Source: Hyaloraphidium curvatum
Lineage: Eukaryota > Monoblepharomycota > Hyaloraphidiomycetes > Hyaloraphidiales > Hyaloraphidiaceae
NCBI GenBank assembly: GCA_025558095.1
Contig: JAIVFI010000006.1
Span: forward strand, 248,001-312,000
Length of the DNA: 64,000 nt
Direction: 5' to 3'
In this document: piece after piece, positions 52,392 to 63,674 of the stretch
Position numbering within the stretch: the stretch's first letter is position 1
Layout of the letters: every line of letters starts with the position of its first letter
Notes under the pieces: model-generated
Database searches by the model: none
Told to the model about the DNA's origin: nothing
The model's input: only the letters and a program-made list of their open reading frames with translations
Made by a program: the position numbers and the translations under genes

Positions 52392-54028
52392 ATGCCGACG
52401 GTCGAAGAGGACAACGTGGTCGCCGCCGTGCTCGAGCGGCTCAATGCCAGGTCGCCTGGGCCCCCTAACCAGGGCTCGACGGCGTGGATGATGATGTCCA
52501 CGGTGCGTCGCAGACCCTTGCCACATGGCGCTCCACGAGGATGACCTCGCCGGATCCCGGCAGGCGCTCGTCTTCCTCATGATTCCCGGTCTCGGCTACT
52601 TCTATTCCGGCCTGGCCCGCCTCCGGCACGCCCTGTCGCTGGTCTTTATGTGCTTTCTCTCCATTACCGTGGTCGCGATTCAGTGGTTTCTCTTCGGCTA
52701 CTCACTGGCATTTGCCCCGTCGTCGAGCATCTGGATTGGTGGCGGGAGCTTCTGTCTCCTGCGCGGAATTTGGTACGATGTCCCGGTTGGCGAGGCGTCC
52801 TCGCTCGTCTTCATGATTCTCCAGCTCATGTTTGCCACAATCGTGAGTTGGACTAGGTCTCACCCCCTGCTGAATACCTTTGTTGAGGCCTCTCCCCGCA
52901 GACACCCGCGATCATCTTTGGCTCGGCCGCGGAGCGGATCCGCATCGTGCCTGCCGCCGTCTTCATCTTCATCTGGTCCACCGTCGTCTACTGCACGATT
53001 GCGTACTGGGCCTGGGGCCCGTCTGGCTGGGCCAAGACCATGGGCGTGCTCGACTTTGCCGGTGGTACCGTCGTGCACATTTCCTCTGGCTTCGCGGCGC
53101 TGGCTTATGCCCTGGTTCTGGGGAAGCGCCACGGACACAAGGACGAGTTCAAGCCGCACTCGGCTTCCAACGTCGCCCTCGGGACGGCTCTTCTTTGGTT
53201 CGGATGGTTTGGCTTCAACGGAGGATCCGCGCTCGACGCAACGGATCGTGCTGTCATGGTAAGCCACACTGGACTCGCGCCTGTCAAGGCGATAGGCCAA
53301 CACGTTCCCTGCAGGCCATAATCGTCACCCACCTGTCGGCGGCGGTCGGCGGAGGCACCTGGGCCCTGCTCGACAGGCTGCGCAAGGGCAAATGGTCCCT
53401 CGTCGGCTACTGCTCCGGCGCCGTCGCCGGCCTCGTCGGAATCACCCCCGGCTCCGGCTTCGTCTCCCCCGCCTCGGCTCTGGCCATCGGCGCCTCGACC
53501 GCCGTCGCGTGCCACTTTGGTGTGGAGCTCAAGCACAAGCTCGGCTTCGACGACGCGCTCGACTGCTTCGGCGTGCACGGGATCGGCGGCATCTACGGGT
53601 GCATCGTCGCCGGCATCTTTGCCGAGAACTCAATCGCCCAGCTCGACGGGGCGACCATCCCCGGCGGCTGGCTGGACGGCAACTGGGTGCAGGTGCCGAT
53701 CCAGATCCTGGGCGCCTTTGCGGGGGCCGCGTGGTCCTTCGTACTCAGCTACGCGCTGCTCTGGCTGATGAACAAGGTGCCCGCGTTGGAGCTGCGGCTC
53801 AAGAAGGAGAAGGAGATCATCGGGACCGACCAGGCCGAGCACGGCGAGGACGCGTACCAGTTTGTGACGACCCTGTCAAAGCCGCAGGAATGGGCCGCGC
53901 GCGCACAGGACGGCAGTCAGCGACCCGAGCTGATCGTCGTCGCGACCAGCTACCTCGCGGAGGAGGCAGCGACGGAGCCTGAATCCCCCGTCACTGCCCC
54001 GGAGGCGCCCCACGATCATTCGAACTGA
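52392..54028 (+). CDS. ammonium transporter (AMT/MEP family)
   Basis: Exons 52392-52502, 52564-52842, 52902-53258 and 53315-54028 (introns 61, 59, 56 nt), 486 residues, as in fungal Mep proteins. The first exon ends STAWMMMST and the second starts ALVFLMIPGLGYFYSG, the family start. FAGGTVVHISSG holds the first pore histidine; FGVHGIGGIYG holds the second. Eleven membrane helices are expected. The cytosolic C-terminus (from about LLWLMNKVPALELRL) is the usual regulatory tail. It imports ammonium at the plasma membrane, likely under nitrogen control. Confidence 0.92.
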
Positions 54029-54082
54029 CAATGATGCAAGAATGCTAGAATGCTAGACTGTACATTGCCCTGCCCATTATGC

Positions 54083-56704
54083 TCAATCCTCCGCAATGCC
54101 CATCCCCCCCACGGACGCCACCAGTTCGTCCAGCTCCTCCTCCACCGCCGCGCCCAGCTCGGACGCCTGCGACGACTGCGAACCATCCCCGCCCTCGGCG
54201 CGGTACCTCGCCGACACGATCTTCATGAGCTCCCCGTGCGCCACCCCCGGGTTCTCTTTCTTGATCGACGCAAAGTTGGCGGCCATGAAGAGCTGGAACT
54301 TCGAAGGTGCCCGCTGCTTGTACGGCGTGCCATCCTTCTTGAGCTTCTCGAGTGGCTCGAGGCGGGAGCGGCACGCGCCGCAGGCATGCACGGCCACATC
54401 GATCGACTTGGAGTGCCTGCCGTATCTTGTCCCGCCGCGTCAGCCCCCCCCACCGCGACCAGGGCAAAGAAAGCACCCACATCTTCCCGCACGCCTCGTT
54501 GACGCACCTCCACCTGAACCTGTAGTCGATCTCGTACTCGTGGCACGTCGCCACCTCGACGTCCGGGTAGGCCCGCTCCGCCTTGGCCCCCCACCTCTTG
54601 AACTCCTTCCCGTGCGGCGGCCTGTCCACCCTGTCCACCAACCACGCCGCGGCATGGCACATCTCGTGCACCAGCGTGCTCCGCAGCTTCCCTTCGGCGT
54701 CGAGGACCTTGGTCGACAGCTCGATCCGCGCGTGGTAGGTCCATTCGCTCCCCCCGAGCGGCCGCTCGCGCCGCGTGTGGGTGCGGCCGGCGGTGGTGTT
54801 GAGCTTGTTGCTCCATTCGATCGGGAGCGAGGCGGGGAGGAGGGAGGAGAAGATGCGGGCGTTGAATTCGGCGTAGAGGTCGCGCGCGAGGCGCTCCCGT
54901 TCGCGGCGGAACTTGGCCTTGGCGGCCGGGGTCTGCGAGCCCGAAGGGGCGGGGGAGGAGGGGGCGGGTTTGGAGCGCGGGGTGCCGGGGAGCGAGGGAG
55001 CTCTCGGGGCGGTGGTCCGCGGGGATGGGGGGATGCTGATCCCCGCCGCGACCGCACCGCCCATCTTGTTCCTGATCCCCGGGCTCGACGGCACCAGCAC
55101 GCTCGGCCGATCTTCCGGGGACCTTCGCCTCAGCTCCCACTCGGGGCTCTTCTTGGGCGTCCAGACGTCCCCCTCGTCGTCGTCGTCCAGGGGGATCGGT
55201 GCACGGGAGGGCGTCCGGGGGTGCAGCGGGGGACGCATGAGAACGGGGATCCGGCTGGCGGAGCCGGGCGCGGAGGGAGGAGGAGGCACGCCGCCGGCGA
55301 TCTTGACGGGCCGCTTGGAGGTCGTCCCTTCGCTGGACGAGGGAATGGAGTCAACCGAGCGAACCATGCAGCAAACCGCATGGGAGCTCACAAGACGATC
55401 AGCGGGCTGTCGTCCTCCTCGTCCCCGTCCTCGGCGGCCGACGACGCCGACCCGTCCTCAGACCCGGGCTCAAACTCCCCGTCGCTCGACCCCGAACCTT
55501 CCTCGGATCCTTCGTCCTCCTGCGATTCCTCCGATTCCTCCGACTCCCCGCTGCTGCTCCCCTCCCAGCTCCCCGCGCTCCTCCTTGAAGCCCTCCCCGC
55601 CCTGTCGAAAAGCGAAGGCGTCTTTGGCGGCGGCGACAGCCTGTCCGTCGGAGAGGACCTGCTGGCCGAGGAGCTGCTGGTCCCGCTGTCCCCCTTGCGC
55701 GCCGTCTCAAACGGTTGCGGGGCATCGTTTTCGTCGTCGTCGTCGTCGCTGACGATGCGGCGGGAGCGGGACCGACGCGCGGTGGCGAAGACGGGGGAGG
55801 GTGAGGGGCTCGCTGACCTCTGCGCGGGCGCCGGTGCGGGCGGGGTGAGGCTCGGCGAGCCCGAGGGGAGCGGGAGGGACGGCGACGGCGGGGCGGAGGC
55901 GTCCGAGTCGCTGTCGTCGGGCACGGTGCGGCGCACGCGCTTGGCTTTGGTGGAGCGGAAGATGATGGGGGAGGGTTCGTCGTCCGAGGGCGTGGCGGGG
56001 CGCGGGGGAGGGGATGACGGGCCGCAGCCGGCAGGCCGGTTGTCGGCCCCCAGGGGTGCGAAGTTGGGCGACATGATGGTGTCGGCGAAGAAGGCCACGT
56101 CCGAGGCGGCTGATTCGGGCGCTGCTTCGGGGGCGTCGCTGCCTTCCTGCGACCCGGGCAGGTCGTTGTAGGCCTCGACGATGGCCGCCACGGGGTCCGC
56201 GCCCTCCTCGTCGTCGCTCTCCACGACAGCGTAGCGCTTCTTGGTGCGCCTCAGGAAGACGGGCGAGTCGTCGTCCGCGGCGGGCCGTGCGGGCGAATCT
56301 ACGACCCCGGTGGCCCCGGTGCTTTCCAGCGTCAACGCCGCAGCCTCGCGCGCCAGCTCGTCGACGTCCAGCTCGCCCAGCGACTGCCGCGGCTGGCCCG
56401 AGGTGCGCCTGCTCGGCGGCGCGGGCTTGGCCAGCGACCGCCACCGCCGCGGCAGCTCCTTCTCCCCCGCGCCCGCATTCTCCGCGTTCTCCTTGTCGAA
56501 GCCGTCGTCCGACGGTTCGTTTTCGGGCGACGGCGGGTCCCACGCGGCGAACGACGCCTTGAGCGGCGACCCGCTGCGGGGCCGCGTCGGGCTGCCGGCG
56601 GGGCTCGCCGGCGGCGAGAAGAACACGTCGGACCCCGCGGACGACGCCGCGCTGCCCAGAGAAGCCCGCCCGAAGGAGCCGCGCCGCGATTCCGCAAACG
56701 CCAT
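54083..56704 (-). CDS. GCNA-like SprT-domain protease with acidic tail and HMG-like end
   Basis: Exons 56704-55392, 55332-54481 and 54416-54083 (introns 59 and 64 nt), 832 residues. The first ~437 residues are disordered and strongly acidic with serine runs (VSDDDDDENDAP; EESEESQEDEGSEEGSG), as in GCNA. The SprT domain has the zinc motif LVHEMCHAAAWLVDRVD and HGKEFKRWG. A C..C zinc ribbon (YRFRWRCVNEACGK...VHACGACRSRL) follows, and then an HMG-like stretch (APSKFQLFMAANFASIKKEN). GCNA removes DNA-protein crosslinks in the nucleus. The acidic part was joined through an ordinary GTGAGC intron that fuses two otherwise separate frames. Confidence 0.85.
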
Positions 56705-56819
56705 GGCGGTACACGCGGTTGATTCGGGACTTGGGCGCGGAGGGCGCGGCGACCACAACAACGCGCCCCGGCAAACAATCACGAAGCCGGTGCCCGAGCA
56801 CCGCCGAAACCCCGGCAAG
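56705..56819. promoter_or_regulatory. short divergent promoter
   Basis: 115 bp between the start of the SprT-domain gene (leftward) and the proposed start at 56820 (rightward). An ATG at 56703, overlapping the other gene's start codon on the opposite strand, was not chosen. Confidence 0.4.
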
Positions 56820-57717
56820 ATGCCCGGCAACCCCGGCAGCTGGTGGGCGTGCGACGCCTACATTGACTTCCGCGACCGCGAGCTCGCCTGGCTCCGCTCG
56901 CTGTCCCCGGACGCGCTCGCCCGCCTGGCCACCAAAGACGGCGAGTTCGAACCCCACACCATGCTCACATCGGGCGAGGTCGGCCTGCTGCTAGCCGGCG
57001 TCAAACCAGCGGTGCTCTTTGCCTGCTTCTCCTGGCCGCACGACGGATCCGGCCGGGGGTCGTACTCGGGCCACCTGGCCCAGGCGGTCTTAGCACCCTG
57101 GTTCGAACAGTGGGACCTCGAGGCGCGAGGGTTCCGGTACCGCCAAATCACGGGTGCCTGCACGGTGCCCGAGATAAAAAAACTACGGGTTCGCCGAGGA
57201 GGTCGTGCTCCACAACGGACGGCACCCGCGCGCCGGCGCCGTCCGCGCGGCGTTTGCCTCGGACAGGGCGGTCGTGCCCTGGGCAGAGATCGGCAAGGCG
57301 CTGGGGTATCCGTCCGCTGCGCTCGGCCACGACAACGCAAGGATCAGGTACCTCGCCAAGGACCCCTCGCCGTTCGGCCCGATGGCCGAGGAGGACGAGA
57401 ATGGCGCGGTGATGCTCGAATACGACGCGGACTCGTGGGACGCCGAGGCCGTCGGGAAGCACTTCCGCACGTGTGCCGATGCTGTGCATCCCTTGGGTCT
57501 GGAGCTCGTGCTGGACGCCAGGGAGTGCGGGAGCTGGGAGCTCGAAGACGTGCAGGAGCTGGAGCCGGCAGCGGCGGCCCCGCCGGCCAGTAGGGGCAAG
57601 GCTGCGGGGCGGGAGTACGATGTGCTCGTGCCGGACGAAGAGAACTACGAGGAGGAGGGCACGGGGGACGAGATGGAGGGGGAAACGGAGGAGGACCACG
57701 ACGAGGACATTTACTGA
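56820..57717 (+). CDS. hypothetical protein with apparent +1 frameshift
   Basis: The first part (MPGNPGSWWACDAYIDF...QITGACTVPEIK) and the second (NYGFAEEVVLHNGRHPRAGA...) are in different frames and meet at a run of seven A at 57176-57182. Taking out one A gives a continuous ~298-residue protein, ...CTVPEIK|NYGFAEEVV...; no normal intron fits here. The end is acidic (EEGTGDEMEGETEEDHDED). Contains GHDNARIRYLAKDP. No family recognised. It may be a sequencing error, a true frameshift mutation or programmed slippage. Confidence 0.65.
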
Positions 57718-57812
57718 AGGGTGCATCATGAGCTGGATTACGACAAAGCAACGGCATTACATTACGGAAACATACGACAACACATTTGACACATTTGTTA
57801 TCTGAGTCCGGG

Positions 57813-58868
57813 CTAGAAGAAATACTGAACCGTGAAGGCGCTGTCCGCCGGCGCCCCCGCCAGCGTGAAGCACCGCACCACCGCCTCCCCGCTGAACCAT
57901 ATCTCGACCTGGCACCTCGCGCTCCCCGTCCCGTACGCCGACACCTGCACGTGCCCCCCCCTGAGCGCCCCGATCCCCAGCCCGTGGATGAACCGGTACC
58001 TCCCCCTCGCCGTGCGCACGATCGTGCTGTTGCGCGTCCTCGCGACGCTGTTCCACTGGTACGCAGCGGGCGGGGTGTACCGCGCCGTCGAGGGCATGCT
58101 TGCGAATGCGTAGGCGGTGTGGGCGAGGTTGAGCCCGATGATGGTCTGCCTGTCGGCGAACTGCAGCGAAAAGGCCGTGTCGGCGGGCAATCCCCTGTTG
58201 TCCAGGCACAGGATGGTGATCCGCACGGGGGCGCCGGACCACCCGCGCACGCTGCACGCGACCGTGTTGTTGCCCACCGCCGTGACCTTGGCGGTGCCCC
58301 CGGTCCCGGGGATGCCGGGCATCCTGACCTCGTAGTTCCCCCGCGAGCTGCGGAGCACCGAGGCGCGCCCGTTGCCGGTGGTGAACTGCTGCACCGCCGC
58401 GGGGGAGTAGAGCACCGACGCCGCGCGGTCCGAAAAGACGGTGCCGAAGATGCCCCCGGCCCCCTGGCCGGTCGTGAACATCACCGTGAACTGCGAGTCG
58501 GCCGGCGCGCCGGTCGGGAGGTAGCACCGCACGCGGGCGACCATGTCGACTCCGCTTCGCGCCCACGAGACGGGCTTGCAGGTGCGTGGGTCGGGGCCGT
58601 ACGCGGTGACGGCGACGGCGCCGGTGTACACGCCGAAGCCGAGGGAGCCGAAGCGGACGTTGTACTGGCCCCGGCCCGTGCGGAGGATGGAGTTGGCGGC
58701 CGTGGGCACGAAGTTGTAGGAGTAGTACGATACCGGCTGGTACTCGCGGGTGAGGGTTGGATACTCGGCCCACATCCAGCCCAGATAGGCGGGCGAGGGC
58801 AGCTGCGCATCGGCGGGGGCGGCAAGCGCCAGCATGGCGATCAGCAGCGCGGCAATGCCGGGGAACAT
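57813..58868 (-). CDS. secreted three-repeat beta-sandwich protein
   Basis: Single exon, 351 residues. A signal peptide (FPGIAALLIAMLALAAPADAQ) starts it. Three units of about 100 residues follow, each with SILRTGRGQYNVRF / ASVLRSSRGNYEVRM / STIVRTARGRYRFIH, a glycine-rich turn, a VTAYG- or VSAYG-like strand, a cysteine and a GAPADSQFTV-type end. The pattern resembles repeats found in secreted bacterial proteins, which suggests an old transfer or a widespread fold. Extracellular, function unknown. Confidence 0.78.
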   Translation of the reverse strand: MFPGIAALLIAMLALAAPADAQLPSPAYLGWMWAEYPTLTREYQPVSYYSYNFVPTAANSILRTGRGQYNVRFGSLGFGVYTGAVAVTAYGPDPRTCKPVSWARSGVDMVARVRCYLPTGAPADSQFTVMFTTGQGAGGIFGTVFSDRAASVLYSPAAVQQFTTGNGRASVLRSSRGNYEVRMPGIPGTGGTAKVTAVGNNTVACSVRGWSGAPVRITILCLDNRGLPADTAFSLQFADRQTIIGLNLAHTAYAFASMPSTARYTPPAAYQWNSVARTRNSTIVRTARGRYRFIHGLGIGALRGGHVQVSAYGTGSARCQVEIWFSGEAVVRCFTLAGAPADSAFTVQYFF

Positions 58869-59293
58869 CGCGGGGATGGGTATTTCAAGCGGTGCAAGCG
58901 ATCTGATCTTCGCGCTTTTAGAAGTATCACCCTTAGTCTTTCGGGTCCGACGGCACCGAGCGACTTTCGTCAGCACGGTGTCACGGTGTTCGGAAGCGGC
59001 TGGGCGGGTGGCGTGCGGCGTGGGGGATCGGCGGGCACCGCTGCGGAGCGCCCCGGCGCGAATCCCGGCCGGCGGCGGCGGATCCGATGTCGGCGGGCAA
59101 CGGCTGACTGACGCGGCAGTTGCGCCGGTCGGTCCTCCCGGATTGCCGGAAGGGAGCGGCGAGTCGGTGCACAGCGCAAAGATGATGGGCGGTTGCGCTC
59201 CGCGGGTTCCTTCCCGGCCCGGCACCTGTCACCCGCAAAACTAGACTCTGGTTCTCTAAAACTCCGGCATTGTTTCCTGGGACTCCGAACACG
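58869..59293. promoter_or_regulatory. divergent promoter, secreted protein / dehydrogenase
   Basis: About 425 bp between divergent starts; open frames cross it but no domain is seen. Confidence 0.4.
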
Positions 59294-60443
59294 ATGGCGA
59301 CGGTCAACAAGCAGGTGCTCCTGAAGAGCGTCCCGAAAGGGATGGTCAAGACCTCGGACTTCGAGGTCGTGAGCACGCCGTTCGACCTGGCCGCGGCCGG
59401 CAACGCGTCGGGGGAACTGGTCGTCCAGAACCTGTTCTTCTCCATCGACCCGTACATGCGCGGCCGGATGAACGTCGGGGCAAAGTCCTACGCCGCCAGC
59501 TGGGCGTTGGGCGAACCGTGCCGCACCTATTCGGTCTGCAAGGTCGTCAAAAGCAACAACCCCAAGTTCGCCGTCGGCGACCACGTCTCTGGCCCGACGG
59601 GCTGGGAGGAGTACACCGTCACGACGGGGGAAGGCTTCAACCCCATCAAGGAGATCCCCGGGCAGCCGCTGTCGATCTACCTCGGCGTGCTCGGCGGCCC
59701 TGGGCTCACGGCGTTCATCGGCCTCTACAAGTACGCCGCGCCGCTCAAGGCCGGCGAGACGCTGTACGTGAACGCGGCCGCGGGGGCGGTTGGGACCGTC
59801 GTGGGCCAGATCGGAAAGGCGCTGGGGATGCGGGTCGTCGGGTCGGCCGGCAGCGACGACAAGGTGGCCCTGCTGAAGGAGATCGGGTTCGACGAGGCGT
59901 TCAACTACAAAACTCCCCCGGGGGGCTCGCTGGAGGCCGCGCTGAAGCAGGCCTGCCCCAACGGGATCGACATCTATTTTGGTGGGCTTCGAGCGAGCTC
60001 CCCTGCCATGTCTGCTGTCGCTCACGTCCGGCCGTCAGAAAACGTCGGCGGCTCGCACTTCGACACCGTTCTTCCCCTTCTCAACGAGTACGCCCGCGTG
60101 CCCGTGTGCGGCTGGATCGCCGAGTACAACACCGAGGGCAAGCTGACTCCCCTCCACAACATGGGGCCTGTGGTCATCCTGAAGAGGATTTCTATCCGGG
60201 GTTTCATCGTTTCGGACGACATTCCCGAGTACATCGGCCAGTTTATGAACGAGATGATCCCCTGGATCACGTCGGGCAAGATCAAGGTCATCGAGGACGT
60301 GCGGGGACCGATCGACATCGCGCCCGAGTATGTTCGCCGTCGTCAATGGCCCGATCCGCGACTGATCTGCCCCCAGGTACTTCGTTGGGATGTTCGCGGA
60401 GGGCGCCAACCGGGGCAAGGCGGTGGTCAAGGTGGCTCCGTGA
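59294..60443 (+). CDS. NADP-dependent medium-chain dehydrogenase/reductase, second copy
   Basis: Exons 59294-59981, 60039-60327 and 60377-60443 (introns 57 and 49 nt, the last with a GTATGT donor), 347 residues. FSIDPYMRGRMN, GETLYVNAAAGAVGTVVGQIG, VVGSAGSDDKVALLKEIGFD and IDIYF|ENVGGSHFDTVL are the marks of the leukotriene B4 dehydrogenase / prostaglandin-reductase group, and the end matches ...EYFVGMFAEGANRGKAVVKVAP. Closer to the canonical family than the copy at 50349. It should reduce enones with NADPH. Zinc-free, cytosolic. Confidence 0.88.
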
Positions 60444-60506
60444 TACCTCTAGCATATAGGAGAGCCTTTTTTCGATCTACATCCAAAAGAATCGAGGGAG
60501 AATCGA

Positions 60507-61342
60507 TTACTTCTTCTTGCCGCCCGACATCCACTCGGCCATGGCCGCGGCGATGCCGGGGACGGCCTTGAAGCGCTCCTGGTACGCGACGACGTTCTTG
60601 AACTCGGAGATGTCAACCTTGAGGAAGGCGGTCCACGAGAGGACGACGTTGGCGTAGTAGTCTGCGCCGGCGGCGTGTGAACTGCGGTCCGCGAAGCGTG
60701 CCGGGGCGGGCTACCCACCGCCGATCGTCGGGTCCTCGCCAGCCACGAGCCACTTCTGGGAGGCAAGCGTCTCGTCCATCCGCTTCACGATCTTCAGAAA
60801 GCGCGCCTTCTGGAAGTCCGCGACCTCGGCGGGCAGCGCGGGGTTGAAGAGGGCTCCGATGGTCTTGTGCAGATCGGTCGCGACAAGCGAGACGGCCTCA
60901 AGCGCCTTGTAGTACTCCCAGCTGCCCCTGGGGGGGAGGAGCTTGGCCTCGGGCTTGAGGTCGGCGATGTAGCTCAGCACGGCCACGTTCTCGGTGAGAA
61001 TCTTGCCGTCGACCTCGAGGGCGGGCACGGCGCCGGCGGGGTTGATGGTGTACTGGCGACCGGGGAAGGAAGGCGGAAGCAAAGAGTAGGGGCCGCGATC
61101 AGCGCGACCCAGACGTCCCATTACGGGAGCTACCCACGTAGTCGCGGCCATCAACGGTCTTGTGGGCTTTGAGGTCGACCTGCACGGTCTCGAAATCGGC
61201 ACCGACCGTCGAGAGGGCTGTTGGGTGACAGATCATCATCAGCGCACTTCAAGGAGCCAGCGACGCCCGGCAAACACCCACCCATGTACGACGCGCCGGA
61301 GCAGGAGCCGATCGAGAAGTAAAGGGTAATTTTGGGGGCCAT
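60507..61342 (-). CDS. glutathione S-transferase-like protein
   Basis: Exons 61342-61282, 61217-61138, 61052-60719 and 60661-60507, introns 64, 85 and 57 nt, 209 residues. The thioredoxin-like start KITLYFSIGSCSGASYM has the active-site SCS; INPAGAVPALEVDGKILTENVAVLSYIAD is the glutathione-binding half. The C-terminal helical domain follows (LVAGEDPTIG|DYYANVVLSW). It resembles bacterial-type (beta or related) GSTs. Detoxification or peroxide reduction; cytosolic. The protein ends in four lysine-rich residues (GGKKK). Confidence 0.88.
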
Positions 61343-62069
61343 CGCGTTCTGGCAGGGCAATGGTCCGTGAGCGATTGCCACGGCGAGCCGAGGTCGGCGT
61401 GCGGGATTCCGCGACTCCGTCGTGCGTCGGGAGCAACGCGACGCGTCCAAATGATGACACCGCACGTCCGCGGACCGTCGGCCGGTCGGCTGCCGCGATG
61501 CATCCGGTGACGCGTCCGAACCCAGGGGTTCGCGGGCAATGCCAGGCGTCTCGCGCGCCGCTCACCTGTTGGGCGAGGTTGCTTTGGGCGAAGAAGGTAG
61601 AGGAGACGAGCGGGTGCACGACGAAGAGGATGAGGAAGAGCAGGAGCTCCGAGCTGCTGCTTTTCATAAAACTCGGTTTCGACGGGTTTCGAAAGATTTT
61701 TTGTTCCGATCCGCCTTTCCGCCCGTCGACGCGCCCCCCGATCTTCCGGACCGCTTGCTTACTAAACAGATGATGGTACAAATGTAAATCAAAAACGGCG
61801 ATTGATCGAGTGAGCTTCAGCGTCGTTCGTTGGTCGCATTGACTGGTTCGTACCCGATCGGACGATTCAACGATCGGCCGGCCGCCATTTCGCGCGAGTA
61901 TCGTAATGAGAAGTCAGAGCGTGTGATTCCCAGGTCAGAGAGTAAGCTGGTGACTTGGAAAAGCGGATCCGATCACCGAAGGGGGAGCTTGCGGCCGGAT
62001 GATGGAGCCGGCCCCATAACTCGCAAGGCCGCACTCTCAACGCCAGTCGCCCAGCTCAAACCACTCACA
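61343..62069. promoter_or_regulatory. divergent promoter region, GST / TMEM43
   Basis: About 730 bp between divergent starts. Crossed by several open frames (for example 61360-61773 plus) without domain. AT-richer near 61690-61800. No TATA box identified. Confidence 0.4.
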
Positions 62070-63639
62070 ATGCTCGGCCAATATCTCCCCTCGTGGTTCG
62101 CGGTGCCCCGCCGCGGACGTACCTACGTCTATGTACGACGCCCTGGCGGCGGCGATGCCCCGGTGTGGCTGCAGCTCTTGCTGTTTTCGCTCCTCGGGGG
62201 TCTGGGTTGCCTCCTCGTCGCGAGGATCGAGCGCTCCCTCCACGAGAAGACCCTCTTCTACCCCATCATCGAGAAGAACGTCGTCGAACTTGGTTCCGAG
62301 GCCGTGGATCCCGGGATGGCCGGCAACATGGTCCACTTGAACGCCCGGACTGTTGCCGCATCGGATCCGCCCGTAGACCCGCTGTTCCGGGTCGGCGGGT
62401 TTGACCAGAGCATCAGGCTCAGGCGGCGTGTCGAATTCTGCGAGTGGCGCGAGTTTTCAACGGAATCCTGCCGCAAGACGGGGAGCGGCGACAACGAGAG
62501 GGAGGTCTGCACGTGAGTCGCTGGTGCTCGGTTGTCAACTTCTGCTAACGCTTCGCCCCCTCAGTCGCCAGTACTACTACATCAAAGATTGGCAGTCTTC
62601 GCACGTAACCTCCATGATGTTCGACCAGCCGTTCGGGCACCAAAATCCGTCGAGGCCGGAGCTTATGCAGCTGCTTCGGGACGGCGGCGGCGATGCGCAC
62701 ACCGGCGGCGCCATCTTCGAGGCGCCGCATGTCTACGCCGCCCATACGTCCAACTCGGACCTCGTGGAACTCGACAAGCGTATCGTCTCGGCCTTCGATT
62801 GGTTCCGCAACCTCGTGAAACCGACTCCGTCTATGCTCGAGGAGTTTCGCAGCTCACCTGCATCTTCGGCCGCCCTGCCGCCCGGAGAGCAACCCTCAGA
62901 ATCCAAACCCGTGTTCCGTTACGTCGGCGGCGGCTACTTTGTCTCGTTTTACGCACCGGGGACGGGATGGAAGATCCTCCGCGGGCTCGGCATGGCGTTC
63001 GACGGCTCGTTGCTGGACTACCAAATCGCAGACTTGTTCTCAAAGTGCGAGGCCGGTGATGTGCGGGTGAGCTTCGATGTAGTCGAGGCGTCGCCGGTTT
63101 CGGTCGTCGGGAAGCTCGGGTTCGCCGAAGGAAACGCAGGCACGTCTACACCTCATCTGACCGCCATCAATCCGTCGTGGCTCCTTGCATCTCACGGCAA
63201 AAGGAGCGCAGCTCACTCGGGCGACCCAATCGTGATTGTGCGGCAGGGCCGTTACGGCGCATCGCAGTTGATCTCTGCGGACCTTCGTTTTACGCGTATC
63301 TGGTCGTACGGTTTGAGGCTCGCATTCGCCGCTGTCTGCGTCTTTAGTGCGCGGGCAACGTCGAAGGGTGGCCCTTGGATCCCGCACATAGTTGCCGCGG
63401 CGGCTTTTTCCGTCGCCGTCTTCTGGATTCTCGGCGCGGTTCATTCCGTCGCCGGCACTGGCAGCGCGGGTCAGTGGAGCGCGTGGATGCTGCTCATGGG
63501 GTCTTTGGCGTTGTGGATGTGGCGCATTGCCCCTCGGTTCGCGGAATGGCTGTGGGCTTCCTATCCTTCTTCTTGGGACGCGCCCGCAGATGTTCAGATG
63601 GAACCCATGGGGTTCACGGACGGAAAGAAGGCAGATTGA
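62070..63639 (+). CDS. TMEM43/LUMA-family membrane protein
   Basis: Exons 62070-62512 and 62565-63639, a 52-nt GTGAGT intron with a TGCTAAC branch site, 505 residues. One membrane helix near residue 30-50 (LQLLLFSLLGGLGCLLVA), then a large luminal part with RLRRRVEFCEWREF and YYYIKDWQSSHVTSMMFDQP as in TMEM43 (DUF1625), and a cluster of hydrophobic helices at the C-terminus (SYGLRLAFAAVCVFSA; SAWMLLMGSLALWMWRI). In animals TMEM43 lies in the inner nuclear membrane and ER. It is rare in Dikarya, which supports an early-diverging lineage. Confidence 0.82.
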
Positions 63640-63674
63640 CTAGCCTGATGTATTTGAGGTGCAAACAGGGTGTG

